From Synechocystis sp. PCC 7338 (lineage in GTDB: Bacteria > Cyanobacteriota > Cyanobacteriia > Cyanobacteriales > Microcystaceae), in contig NZ_CP054306.1 of NCBI RefSeq assembly GCF_018282115.1, forward strand, positions 3,147,488-3,211,487: DNA of 64,000 nucleotides. Direction: 5' to 3'. Below, in pieces: positions 9,835 to 18,265 of this stretch. Position 1 is the stretch's first letter. Every line of letters starts with the position of its first letter. Below the pieces are notes generated by a model that ran no database searches, was not told where the DNA came from, and saw nothing but the letters and a program-made list of their open reading frames with translations. The translations under genes and the position numbers were made by a program.

Positions 9835-10161
9835 TTAGATAGCAAAATCGTAACTATCTACCATGTGAAAGCTTTGATGCAGTCCTGTTTGTTCAATGGT
9901 ATCGTTAACCATTTCTTGAGTCCCTACCAAAAAAATCTCTACCCCCGTTCCCATTTTTTGTTTGGCGAATACCAAAACCCTTAAACCAGCGCTAGACATA
10001 TATTCTAACTGATCCATCATCAAAACTAATTTGGTGATATTGGCTTGGGCCGCTGTTTCGATTTGTTCTTTAAACAAGGGAGCAGTACCCCCATCTAATT
10101 CGCCGATGAGGGTTAATTTTGCCTGACCATTAATGGTTTCCAATTCAATGCTAAAAGCCAT
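9835..10161 (-). CDS. STAS-domain anti-sigma factor antagonist (Slr1859-like)
   Basis: A 108-residue single STAS domain. The motif QLEYMSSAGLRVLVF places the phosphorylatable serine at Ser57, in the position used by SpoIIAA and RsbV. It lies between glgX and icfG on the same strand. In PCC 6803 the equivalent protein is one of two phosphoproteins of the icfG cluster and is a substrate of IcfG. It would bind an RsbW-like kinase when unphosphorylated. It differs from the second STAS protein at 12.3-12.7 kb, so the two probably serve different partners. Confidence 0.92.
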   Translation of the reverse strand: MAFSIELETINGQAKLTLIGELDGGTAPLFKEQIETAAQANITKLVLMMDQLEYMSSAGLRVLVFAKQKMGTGVEIFLVGTQEMVNDTIEQTGLHQSFHMVDSYDFAI

Positions 10162-10208
10162 GGTTATAAAAAAGAATAATTGAATAAAATTAGGTTTGCT
10201 TTGGTAGT

Positions 10209-12332
10209 TTACTTCGCCAATAAAATTACTACACTCCGATCGCCAATGAGCAACGATGATTGGGGCTCTAGGGGCGGCTCTTCACCGGGGAGATGTATAT
10301 CTTCCGGGGGGTGGGCTCCCGTGTTGGCAAAAATGTGCCAGATCGTGCCCACCGGGGGCGCCGGCAGTTCAAACCAAAGACTTTCGTAGTGCATATTCAT
10401 AGCTACATAAATTTGATTGTCCTTAACTTTGCCTCCTTTAGCATGTTGACCACAGAGCATAAAAGCTAGAACCCGGCTATCGGCGGACCAATCAGCATGC
10501 CAGGCCCTTACTCCATGCCAACTGATATCTGGGAAACCCGCCCCCAGGTAATCGCAGTTCTGGAAATGTTCACTGTTGCGTAATACAGGATGGGCCAAAC
10601 GGAAGGCAATACAGTGTTTAACAAACCTAAACCAGTCTTGATTTTGTTTGGGTAAATCCCAATTGAGCCAATTTAAGGGGGAATCGTGGCAATAGGTATT
10701 ATTATTGCCCCCCTGGGTTTTGCCCATTTCGTCTCCCATCAACAACATGGGTACTCCCTGGCTCACCAATAAAATGGCGATCGCGTTACGCATTTGGCGT
10801 GCCCGCAGTAGGAGAATTGCCTCATCATCCGTAGGACCCTCTACGCCGCAGTTCCAACTGTAATTATCGTTGGCTCCGTCATTGTTATTCTCCCCGTTGG
10901 CATAGTTATGTTTGTAGTTATAGGCCACCAAATCCGCTAGGGTAAAACCGTCGTGGGCCGTAACGAAATTGATAGAAGTGGAGGGAGGTCTTCCTGCCCC
11001 TTGGTAAAGATCGGGAGAACCCTGTAGCCGTTGGGCCATTTCTCCAATTACCCCCGCATCCCCTTTGATAAATTTCCGCACCGTATCTCGGTATTTGCCG
11101 TTCCATTCTGCCCAGCGGCCATAGCTAGGAAAACAACCCACTTGGTACAGCCCCCCTGCGTCCCAAGCTTCGGCAATTAATTTAGACCGGGCCAAAATGG
11201 GATCAAAAGCTAGGGTTTCCAATAGGGGCGGATTAGCCAAAGGGTAACCCCAGGGATCCCGGCCCAAAATAGAAGCCAAATCGAAGCGAAAACCATCAAT
11301 GTGAAATTCCGCTGTCCAGTAGCGCAGGCAGTCCAACACCATGCCCCGCACAATGGGATTGTTGCAATTGAGAGTATTGCCAGTACCGCTGAAGTTGAAA
11401 TAGTAACCCTCGGGGGTGAGCATGTAATAGGTTTTGTTATCCAATCCCCGAAAGGAAATGGTGGGGCCCCGTTCATTGCCTTCTGCCGTGTGGTTAAATA
11501 CCACATCTAAAATAACGGAAATGCCTACTTTATGCAGTTCTTTGACTAGGTTTTTCAGCTCGTCAATCTGCATACCAAATTTGCCGGTGGCCGCGTAGCC
11601 CGCTTTGGGGGCAAAAAAGTTAACGGTGCTATAGCCCCAGTAGTTAACCAAAAACTCCCCTGTTTCTGGGTGGTAACGGCTATGTTCAAACTCGTCAAAC
11701 TCGAACACAGGCATTAGTTCAATGGTATTGATGCCCAATTCCTGCAGGTAGGGAATTTTGCCCAAAATACCGGCAAAGGTGCCTCGGTGATTTTCTTTTA
11801 CTCCAGAAGAAGGATCTTTGGTGAAGCCCCGCACATGCATTTCATAGATGACCATGTCTTCCAGGGGAACCTCCAGGGGGGAGTCATTTTCCCAATCAAA
11901 ATCGTCAAAGCTTAGGCGTCCCCGGTGTTGGTAAATGTCATCCCAATTGGGTTGGGCTCCCCAAACGTCCCGGCCGCTGACTACTTTGGCATAGGGATCA
12001 AGCAAAATTTTACTGGTATCGAACCAATGCCCTTGCTGGAAGTTGTTGGGGCCATCCATGCGGTAGCCGTATTCCAAATTTTCGAAATCCAGATCAAACA
12101 CCACCATGCAATAGACATTGCCAATGCGAAAAGATTCGGGAAAGGGAATTTCCACAAAGGGTTGGGCCCCCTGCTTCTCGAATAGCACGAGGGTACAGCC
12201 GTTACTATGGCTGGAATAGACGGAAAAGTTAACTCCCCCCGGTACAATGGTGGCTCCAAAGGGGAAAGGCTGGCCACAGCGGAGCTGATAACCGTTAATG
12301 GTGTGGGTCGGATGGACATCAATGCGTTCCAT
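10209..12332 (-). CDS. glgX: Glycogen debranching enzyme / isoamylase-type GH13
   Basis: A 707-residue debranching enzyme that cleaves alpha-1,6 branches of glycogen. An N-terminal CBM48-like domain (about 10-130) is followed by the GH13 barrel. Seen are VILDVVFNHTAEGN (region I), GFRFDLAS with the nucleophile Asp (near 350), LIAEAWDAGG with the acid Glu (near 385) and INFVTAHDGFTLADLV (near 460). It lies 6 bp after the stop of the upstream STAS gene and is followed by the second STAS gene. Debranching is thus embedded in the phospho-switch operon. Length and motifs are normal for cyanobacterial GlgX. Confidence 0.95.
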   Translation of the reverse strand: MERIDVHPTHTINGYQLRCGQPFPFGATIVPGGVNFSVYSSHSNGCTLVLFEKQGAQPFVEIPFPESFRIGNVYCMVVFDLDFENLEYGYRMDGPNNFQQGHWFDTSKILLDPYAKVVSGRDVWGAQPNWDDIYQHRGRLSFDDFDWENDSPLEVPLEDMVIYEMHVRGFTKDPSSGVKENHRGTFAGILGKIPYLQELGINTIELMPVFEFDEFEHSRYHPETGEFLVNYWGYSTVNFFAPKAGYAATGKFGMQIDELKNLVKELHKVGISVILDVVFNHTAEGNERGPTISFRGLDNKTYYMLTPEGYYFNFSGTGNTLNCNNPIVRGMVLDCLRYWTAEFHIDGFRFDLASILGRDPWGYPLANPPLLETLAFDPILARSKLIAEAWDAGGLYQVGCFPSYGRWAEWNGKYRDTVRKFIKGDAGVIGEMAQRLQGSPDLYQGAGRPPSTSINFVTAHDGFTLADLVAYNYKHNYANGENNNDGANDNYSWNCGVEGPTDDEAILLLRARQMRNAIAILLVSQGVPMLLMGDEMGKTQGGNNNTYCHDSPLNWLNWDLPKQNQDWFRFVKHCIAFRLAHPVLRNSEHFQNCDYLGAGFPDISWHGVRAWHADWSADSRVLAFMLCGQHAKGGKVKDNQIYVAMNMHYESLWFELPAPPVGTIWHIFANTGAHPPEDIHLPGEEPPLEPQSSLLIGDRSVVILLAK

Positions 12333-12338
12333 GGTGGC

Positions 12339-12671
12339 CTAAGAAAATGCGTTCTTGCCTTCAGCAAGGGTGGGACAAATCGAGAAAAAGTCGAGAAAAC
12401 CAGTTACGGCCATGGTGTCCAGTAGTTCCTCTGAAAGGCCGACTAGAACCAGTCGGGCGGAGTTACCTTTAGTTTGGCGATAGAGGTAGAGCAAAAGTCT
12501 TAACCCGGCGCTGGACATGTAGGGCACCCCGGTCATATCCAAGAGAATCTTTGCCCCCGGCTGGGCATGGGGAAGAATAGCTTGGTGGACTTGGGGAGCG
12601 GTGTTGGCGTCTACTTCCCCTCCTAAGGTGACAAGGATAATGTCTTCCTGTTGGTCAATCTGAATATCCAT
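12339..12671 (-). CDS. STAS-domain anti-sigma factor antagonist (Slr1856-like)
   Basis: A 110-residue STAS domain with the motif GVPYMSSAGLRLLLYLY. The phosphorylatable serine is Ser54. In PCC 6803 the equivalent protein is phosphorylated by the RsbW-like kinase and dephosphorylated by IcfG. It sits between the AGE epimerase gene (9 bp gap) and glgX (6 bp gap), which argues for one transcript. The C-terminal tail after TGFLDFFSICPTL is normal for the family. Confidence 0.93.
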   Translation of the reverse strand: MDIQIDQQEDIILVTLGGEVDANTAPQVHQAILPHAQPGAKILLDMTGVPYMSSAGLRLLLYLYRQTKGNSARLVLVGLSEELLDTMAVTGFLDFFSICPTLAEGKNAFS

Positions 12672-12680
12672 GGATTTGGG

Positions 12681-14504
12681 TTAGTGGGTGGGAATTAAAC
12701 GAACTTTTACTTTGACCCTTTCCTGGGTGTCGGGAAGCTGGACTGTCAGCTGTTGGGCATCAAAATTTTCGTATGGTTGTCCGTCAATTTCCACACTGGC
12801 GATCGCCACACTGCCGGGGGGAAGAATATCGGGGGCGACTCTTAAAATCCCGTCGGGGAAACTATTCGGCAGAGGCTTAAAGTAAAAGTCCATGGGGTGC
12901 TTGGTGATCAAGAAATTGGTATATACCGCCGCCAGATAGCACAATTCAAAGGAATGGTAACCACTCATGGAATGACTCCCCTTGGCCCGTTCGTTACCAC
13001 CGGCTAAGTAGGGGATGCCATTGGCGAGAACGTTAAAATAAATACCCCCATCCTCCAAATCCAGGAACCAAGCATTGTAAAAAGCGGCCGCTTCCCGAGC
13101 ATGGCGATGGTATTCGTCGCTATCTAAAGCCCCCCCCATGATCAGGTAGGCCAAAATGGCCTGTTCCTGCTGCCACCAGGCTTTGCGGTCATGCCAAACA
13201 AATTGATGGTAACCACTGTTGTTGTCCAGTAGGCGCTCCACTACGTCGTACCAGCCGCCCCGCTGTTGGTCACTGCCCACCGCCGGCATGAGGTCAGAAA
13301 TCTTCTTGGCCAACTCCACATATTTTTCCTTGGGTTTGAGGCTATTCATGCGCATCAAGTTCCAGGCAATTTTGAGGTTATGGCCCACCACCGCTCGATT
13401 TTGTTGCCAACCCCAGGTGGTGTCGTGGCTCCAATCTTCGTAAAATCTTTCCTGCACAAAGGGGCTGTTGTCGTAATCGGGAAAGTACTTCTCAATGGTG
13501 TCGAAGGTATATTCCAACATGTCTGCATATTTTTGTTCCCCGGTGGCGAGCAAAAGGTTAATTAAATAGGCTGGCGCATGGTCTCCGACAGAATTCCAAT
13601 TCTTCCTAGCTTGGTTGCGCCCCAAGGATTCACTGCGGGGATCGAGCATTAACGGGTCGAGGTGGGAGAAATAGCCGCCGTACTCGCTTTTATCTAAGAA
13701 AAATTTGTCAAATAGCTTGATGGTCTGCTCGGCGTCGTGGAGAATACGGCGATCGCCAGTGCAACGGTAGGTTTGGATTGGCCCGGCTAAGGCATAGATT
13801 TGTTCGTAGGCAGGAATAGCATCGTAGTCATCGCCAAATTCCGAAGCAAATATTTTTTGCTCCTTTTCCCCCTGCACATCAATGGCATGGTACCAATAAA
13901 TAATATCTTCGTCCTTATCTACAAAGCGCATGTGCTCCCGCAAATATTCCGTCCCTTTCTCCGCCGCTTCCAAGAATTGGTCTTCCCCGGTCATCATAAA
14001 GGCCGTGGCAAAACCATAAACAAGCCGGGAAATCGTATCCGTTTCTTGGCGAAAATTTACCGTTGAACGCTCGCCGCTCACGGATAAATCGGTGCGATAG
14101 TTACGGTAATCAATTTCTTCTGTGCCAAATTGAGCCTTAACATAAAACTTACCCAGGGCATAAACCTGTTTAATCCACCAATCCTGCTTTTCAAAGACAT
14201 ATTCCTCGGCTTTTTTACCAGCAAAAACCACCTGTTTCCCGTCAAAAATATCGCTGTCTGGATAAAAAACACCATAGACAAACAGAAATCTGCCGGGAGT
14301 CAACCAAGCCCCCATGGTTCCCGTTGCATCGATGTAGGCTTCATCAAAATTTTGGATTACCTTGGCATAGGCCATGGGACTAAGCTTAACTTTGAATTCC
14401 CGGTGATCGGAAGTGCTGAGGACAAAAATGCCATCCTCGGCGTTATAGCTCACCACATAACCAGCAATCAAATCAGAAACGGGGAAATTAATTCGAGCAT
14501 TCAT
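12681..14504 (-). CDS. N-acylglucosamine 2-epimerase (AGE) family protein
   Basis: A 607-residue protein. Residues about 100-530 form an (alpha/alpha)6-barrel of the AGE/cellobiose epimerase type, with segments such as YFSHLDPLMLD, KNWNSVGDHAPAYLI, VVGHNLKIAWNLMR and YHQFVWHDRKAWWQQEQAI, whose His residues probably bind the sugar. An N-terminal beta domain (about 1-90) and a C-terminal beta domain (about 540-607) flank it, making it longer than simple AGE enzymes. It is cytoplasmic, with no signal peptide. The context (glgX, STAS antagonists) suggests a role in saccharide metabolism; the true substrate is unknown. Confidence 0.85.
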   Translation of the reverse strand: MNARINFPVSDLIAGYVVSYNAEDGIFVLSTSDHREFKVKLSPMAYAKVIQNFDEAYIDATGTMGAWLTPGRFLFVYGVFYPDSDIFDGKQVVFAGKKAEEYVFEKQDWWIKQVYALGKFYVKAQFGTEEIDYRNYRTDLSVSGERSTVNFRQETDTISRLVYGFATAFMMTGEDQFLEAAEKGTEYLREHMRFVDKDEDIIYWYHAIDVQGEKEQKIFASEFGDDYDAIPAYEQIYALAGPIQTYRCTGDRRILHDAEQTIKLFDKFFLDKSEYGGYFSHLDPLMLDPRSESLGRNQARKNWNSVGDHAPAYLINLLLATGEQKYADMLEYTFDTIEKYFPDYDNSPFVQERFYEDWSHDTTWGWQQNRAVVGHNLKIAWNLMRMNSLKPKEKYVELAKKISDLMPAVGSDQQRGGWYDVVERLLDNNSGYHQFVWHDRKAWWQQEQAILAYLIMGGALDSDEYHRHAREAAAFYNAWFLDLEDGGIYFNVLANGIPYLAGGNERAKGSHSMSGYHSFELCYLAAVYTNFLITKHPMDFYFKPLPNSFPDGILRVAPDILPPGSVAIASVEIDGQPYENFDAQQLTVQLPDTQERVKVKVRLIPTH

Positions 14505-14528
14505 GGGGATTCAGTAACGATTTAAAAT

Positions 14529-15125
14529 CTAAGCTTCGATTTGCTCAACAAAAACTTTAACAAATTGCTCAATCATGCCAGGGTGTTTGCCGGTAATTAG
14601 ATCGCCGTCAATCACTAACTCAGAAGTTTGATCTCCTTCGTAAACAACATCAGCTCCAGCATTTTCCACGTCACAAATAATGTTGTGGGCGCAAGTAACT
14701 TTTTTTCCCTTAAGTAAATCGGGATCAGCGCAAAACAGCCACAAACTATGGCAAATAGTGCCTAATTTCAATCCTTTAGTAGCCACCGCCTTGCGCAGAA
14801 AAACCACCCCCGGAGCTTGATTTTTTTCTCCTTTTTTCACTGTAGCTTGGTACCGTAGACGATCCATGGCGTAGGCCCCAATGGCAATGATGCCTTTGTA
14901 ATTTTTGGGGTCAATATCATTAACCTCCGTTGTGACGGTGACATGGTATTCTACCTGATCATTTTCTGGGTTAGAACCAAATTTAAGTTCTGGCTGCCCC
15001 CAAAGGTGGCTGATGTATTCAACTTCATAACCATGGGCAGGAAAATATTCGTTGAACCAGCGGTATTCCGTGCCGTCAAAGTGTTCTTCAATAAGAACAC
15101 CAATTTTGCCTTTGATTGTTGCCAT
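14529..15125 (-). CDS. DJ-1/PfpI family protein
   Basis: A 198-residue protein of the class I glutamine amidotransferase-like superfamily. It opens with KIGVLIEEHFDGTEYRWFNEYFP, where Glu is in the PfpI acid position. The nucleophile elbow reads LGTICHSLWLFC with the reactive Cys near 122, followed by KKVTCAHNIICDVENAGADVVYEG. Family members act as deglycases, proteases or stress proteins; the exact role is unknown. It lies 24 bp downstream-adjacent to the AGE gene on the same strand and 181 bp from the preceding gene. That larger gap could hold an internal promoter. Confidence 0.88.
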   Translation of the reverse strand: MATIKGKIGVLIEEHFDGTEYRWFNEYFPAHGYEVEYISHLWGQPELKFGSNPENDQVEYHVTVTTEVNDIDPKNYKGIIAIGAYAMDRLRYQATVKKGEKNQAPGVVFLRKAVATKGLKLGTICHSLWLFCADPDLLKGKKVTCAHNIICDVENAGADVVYEGDQTSELVIDGDLITGKHPGMIEQFVKVFVEQIEA

Positions 15126-15306
15126 GGTTACTATTTAGATGAATTATTTCAGGTTAATTAAGATTAACAAAAAGAACTAGTTAAATTAGCAGTGGGTAGT
15201 GAAAGCTATCTCCAATCTGTGCCCATAAAATTACGGTCGTATTGAAGCAGATTTTGTCTTAGTTAACTTTAGGATTTTCAATCGTGCAGAAAAGGCTATC
15301 ACACCT

Positions 15307-15648
15307 TTAGGAAGATGGCTCAAAAATTGTCTTGAAGGCGGCGAAGGCACTGGCCGCTTTGTTGAATCCACCATAGACACACATGAACAAGAGCACTTCT
15401 TCGATTTCTTCCTTAGTTACCCCTTGTTTAAGAGCCATATCCACATGGGCTTGGAAGGGGCCGTTTAGGGTTTGGTTGGCCACGTCCACCGCAATAACAA
15501 TCAAAGCTTTGGTTTTTTGATCAATCAAAGGTAAACCCCAAGCTTCCCCCGCCGCTCGGGTACAGAAGTCACCAAATTTAGGGTTAATGCCGCCTAAAAT
15601 TGCTTGCAGATCCTGATCATCTAATACGGCATTTTTGAACTCACTCAT
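15307..15648 (-). CDS. Carboxymuconolactone decarboxylase (CMD/AhpD-like) family protein
   Basis: A 113-residue single-domain protein starting MSEFKNAVLDDQD. The family core IDQKTKALIVIAVDVANQTLNG and VDMALKQGVTKEEIEEVLLFMCVYGGFNKA is clear. The AhpD CxxC motif is absent: the Cys in LFMCVYGG stands alone, so peroxidase activity is unlikely. The ATG at 15648 is chosen over upstream in-frame codons because it restores the family N-terminus and leaves an 11-bp gap after the preceding gene. It is part of the same minus-strand operon; its function is unknown. Confidence 0.87.
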   Translation of the reverse strand: MSEFKNAVLDDQDLQAILGGINPKFGDFCTRAAGEAWGLPLIDQKTKALIVIAVDVANQTLNGPFQAHVDMALKQGVTKEEIEEVLLFMCVYGGFNKAASAFAAFKTIFEPSS

Positions 15649-15659
15649 GGGGCCAACTC

Positions 15660-16235
15660 CTAGGTGGTGATAAGTTTCAGCAAATTGTCCGGGGCAAACA
15701 CATCGCGGTAGAAAGTAAGTTGTTCGGTTTTGAGGTAACAACCGCCCCGGTGACCCCGCCGCACCCAGGTGACATTACCCTTGGCAATGGTCTCGTAGGT
15801 TTCGTCATCCACACACTTCCACTCAAAGAAAGTATGCTCACCATAGAACATGACAATGGGCCAGACCATGGTTACCCCTGGCTGGGCGATGAGGGCCCAC
15901 CAGTGCTTTTCCCGTTCTTGTTGTTGCTCCAAACCAGAGTAGGGGCCGTCCTGGCAAAAATACACCAAATCCTCCCGATACTCTCCGGTGAGAATGTCCC
16001 CCCGCCCCTGGCGCAGGGCTTCACAGTGGGTAGGCCACCAGTCCTTATTTTCTTGCTCAATGATTTCTAAGGTGTAGTTGGCATCAATGGCGGGCAAGGT
16101 GGCTTCTTTCATGGCCACATATTTAAGCCCTTCTTCGATTAGTTTCTGCCGTAGACCTTCCGGAACTAGCCCTGGTTGGGAATAGTTAGCCTTCAGGTTT
16201 AAATAATAATTTCTTCTTGCTGGCATAGATGACAT
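15660..16235 (-). CDS. NTF2/SnoaL-like conserved protein (Slr1852-like), first gene of the icfG-side operon
   Basis: A 191-residue protein starting MSSMPARRNYYLNLKANY. The core from about 60 on (DWWPTHCEALRQGRGDILTG, then YRED, GPYSGL and EHTFFEWKCVDDETYETIAKGN) looks like a nuclear-transport-factor-2 or SnoaL fold. The catalytic residues cannot be assigned. It is cytoplasmic and small. Its position at the 5' end of the minus-strand block makes it the likely promoter-proximal gene of the operon that leads to glgX and icfG. A longer reading from 16271 exists, but the ATG at 16235 fits the homologue length I remember (about 190). Confidence 0.8.
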   Translation of the reverse strand: MSSMPARRNYYLNLKANYSQPGLVPEGLRQKLIEEGLKYVAMKEATLPAIDANYTLEIIEQENKDWWPTHCEALRQGRGDILTGEYREDLVYFCQDGPYSGLEQQQEREKHWWALIAQPGVTMVWPIVMFYGEHTFFEWKCVDDETYETIAKGNVTWVRRGHRGGCYLKTEQLTFYRDVFAPDNLLKLITT

Positions 16236-16749
16236 AAAGATAACCCAAAAGGAATCTAATGGCGCAAACAATAGGGCATAAACAGGATTTTATCTTTCCC
16301 GTTGACCGATGGTTTGTTCAAAAGCATACCATGGCTTTATACCATGGGCTCTACTGTGACGAAATGTTACTTAAAACATCCTTGGGGCAGGTGCGTTTAA
16401 GCTTATTTTTCCTGCCTTGTCCTTGGGTAAGTGCTCTTTTAGTCAGGAAAGTTTGACTTTGGCGATCACCGAAATTTTTACATCCATGACAAGGACTACA
16501 TCTGAATTCTTGACGTAACAATCGGCACACTAGTTAATGTGAAAAAATGTTAAAAAAATAACGCTTGTTTAAGGTTTTTCTTATAATAGCTTGGGACGAC
16601 TCGGCGTGCTATTCTTTTTTCCAAAGCGCTACGGAGGGGTCTCTAATCCCACAATTAACAGGGGGCATGGAATCTCATGAGTTTTCCAGTACTGCTAGCA
16701 CTGCTTGTTTACTGGCCGCCATTTAACTATTCTTGCAATCATCTATGCC
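16236..16749. promoter_or_regulatory. Divergent intergenic region between the icfG-side operon and the exported-enzyme cluster
   Basis: About 510 bp without a convincing gene. On the plus strand TATAAT at 16582-16587 is a good -10 hexamer for the ABM gene, though no -35 at normal spacing was found. On the minus strand TAAAAT-like and TATAAA-like hexamers occur between 16280 and 16345. The word ATACCATGG appears twice, at 16326-16334 and 16339-16347, 13 bp apart. An AGGGGG sits just before a 19-codon reading frame at 16668-16727, which may be chance. Confidence 0.45.
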
Positions 16750-17190
16750 ATGAAAACTAGAGCTTTATTCCGTGGTCAGGCAGTTTTGCTCGGGGTACTT
16801 TTGACCCTAGTGATTCCACTGTTTTTTTTGTTGAGTATTTTTCTCCTTCCTTTGCCAGCTTGGGCAGATACCGATGACGTAGCCAATCAGTCTATTATCG
16901 TGGCAGGTAATATCAAGGTAAGACCGGAGAAAAGACAAGAATTCATTGCCCTGTCCCAAACTTTTATTGAGCCTTCTCGGTCGGAACCTGGTTGCATATC
17001 CTACAGTTTTTACGAAGATGAAACGGAGGATAACAAATTTTTATTTTTTGAAGTATGGCGAAATCGTGCGGCCTTAGATTACCATTTTCAGACTCCTTAC
17101 TTTCATGAATTTGTTGAGAAATCTCCAGATTTATTGGCTAAAGCAGCAGAAATCAAAGTCTATAAAATAGCTGGGTTTGAAACATTATAA
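16750..17190 (+). CDS. Exported antibiotic-biosynthesis-monooxygenase (ABM) domain protein
   Basis: A 146-residue protein. It begins MKTRALFRGQAVLLG, has a long hydrophobic signal segment and a probable cleavage after AWA. The mature domain (SIIVAGNIKVRPEKRQEFIA, SRSEPGCISYSFYED, FFEVWRNRAALDYHFQTPYF) is a standard ABM/YgiN-type ferredoxin-like dimer fold. Such proteins oxidise quinols or break down haem, but most bacterial ones are of unknown role. An export signal on an ABM protein is uncommon. A start 15 codons upstream (16705) is possible; 16750 gives a cleaner signal peptide. The next gene starts 24 bp downstream. Confidence 0.82.
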   Translation: MKTRALFRGQAVLLGVLLTLVIPLFFLLSIFLLPLPAWADTDDVANQSIIVAGNIKVRPEKRQEFIALSQTFIEPSRSEPGCISYSFYEDETEDNKFLFFEVWRNRAALDYHFQTPYFHEFVEKSPDLLAKAAEIKVYKIAGFETL

Positions 17191-17214
17191 ATTTCTGTCA
17201 ACCTCCATAAGAAC

Positions 17215-18012
17215 ATGAAAAATTTTTCCCTGCTGTTGTCTCGATTATTACTAGTTTTGTTGATAGTTATGGGAACCCTGACTATAATCAGCCCCAAAGC
17301 ATTGGCGATCGCCACGTTGGATAATTTTCCCACCCCCAACGTAGAGAAAACAGAAAAAATTCTGGGGCCAGCGGGGGAAATTTTTGAGTTCTCCACCTGT
17401 AATGCCGAGGGAATTGGTTTCACCATTGCCAATGCCCAAATTCCTGCTGGGGCAGGGCCATTACCCCACATTCACCACTACACCAACGAGTGGTTTTGGA
17501 CTCCCCAGGGCGGTTTAGAGTTATTTCAAAGCATAAAAGAATACCCCGATCTAGACAATCCTGCCACGGTCAATCAGGGGGGAAATACCACCATTTACAC
17601 AGTGCAAACCGAGCCCAATCAAATTGTCTACGGCCCCAAATATCGAGTGCATGGTTTTGTTAATGTCACCTCGGAAACTCGTCCCCTTACTTTCATTTGG
17701 CGGCAGGATCCCACTTCCCCAGAATACAAATTTCATGATGGCGGTATTCGTGAGTATTTCCAAGACGTGGGCATTCCAATTAAAAGTATGAAAAAACTGC
17801 CAAAAATCACTGATCAGGCCAGGGAAAAATTCGTTACCCACGCCCCTGACTATGGCATCAACCAAAGTTACTATTTTTTGCAGTATGTTAACAAGGTTGA
17901 TAATCAGCCGCCGGAGACCCTGGGCAATCTCCAAGACGATCAAAGTTTAAGTGAGATTATTGAAGCGATTAATGCCTATAATCAAGGCGACAGTTCTGTT
18001 ACATGTTTTTAG
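17215..18012 (+). CDS. Periplasmic cupin-like protein, copy 1
   Basis: A 265-residue protein with a signal peptide (MKNFSLLLSRLLLVLLIV..., likely cut after ALA near residue 31). The core reads AQIPAGAGPLPHIHHYTNEWFW then GGLELFQ and later YRVHGFVNVT. The two His in PHIHHYTNEWFW plus the Glu, and the later His, form the metal site expected of a cupin. The end SSVTCF pairs with an early STCN, a possible disulfide. It shares clear similarity along its length with the protein encoded at 18266-19069. It resembles a periplasmic protein of unknown function known from PCC 6803 (Slr1406, by memory). Substrate unknown. Confidence 0.82.
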   Translation: MKNFSLLLSRLLLVLLIVMGTLTIISPKALAIATLDNFPTPNVEKTEKILGPAGEIFEFSTCNAEGIGFTIANAQIPAGAGPLPHIHHYTNEWFWTPQGGLELFQSIKEYPDLDNPATVNQGGNTTIYTVQTEPNQIVYGPKYRVHGFVNVTSETRPLTFIWRQDPTSPEYKFHDGGIREYFQDVGIPIKSMKKLPKITDQAREKFVTHAPDYGINQSYYFLQYVNKVDNQPPETLGNLQDDQSLSEIIEAINAYNQGDSSVTCF

Positions 18013-18039
18013 TCTTTCGAGAATTTTTAGGGGAAATTT

Positions 18040-18210
18040 ATGAATAAGGAATTAGGCTTTGCTATTCTTGGAGGATGGATTTTGGGAGTAATTTTTGGCT
18101 TTTTCAAGTTACCCCTACCCGTCCCGCCGTTTGAAGGCTTAGTTGCTGCAGGGGCATGCCTTTTGGGGCAGGTTACTTACACTTTGATTAAGCAAAAATT
18201 TGGTTTTTAG
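18040..18210 (+). CDS. XapX-domain (DUF1427) small membrane protein
   Basis: A 56-residue protein, MNKELGFAILGGWILGVIFG and onward, with two short membrane segments separated by KLPLPVPPFEGLVAAG. The paired Pro-rich turn and the Gly-rich first helix are the signature of the XapX family, small inner-membrane proteins of unknown function. A purine-rich stretch (TAGGGGAAAT) sits directly ahead of the ATG at 18040. It lies between the two cupin paralogues, 27 bp after the first and 55 bp before the second. Co-transcription is therefore likely. Confidence 0.72.
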   Translation: MNKELGFAILGGWILGVIFGFFKLPLPVPPFEGLVAAGACLLGQVTYTLIKQKFGF

Positions 18211-18265
18211 AAATTTAAAAATATTTTCTGATCAACACTTATTCTCAATTTAGGGGAAGTTAACT

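Noticed and set aside
16668-16727. 19-codon frame with a purine-rich leader ahead of the ABM gene
   Set aside because: Too short to support and no similarity recognised; kept only as a remark in the intergenic entry.
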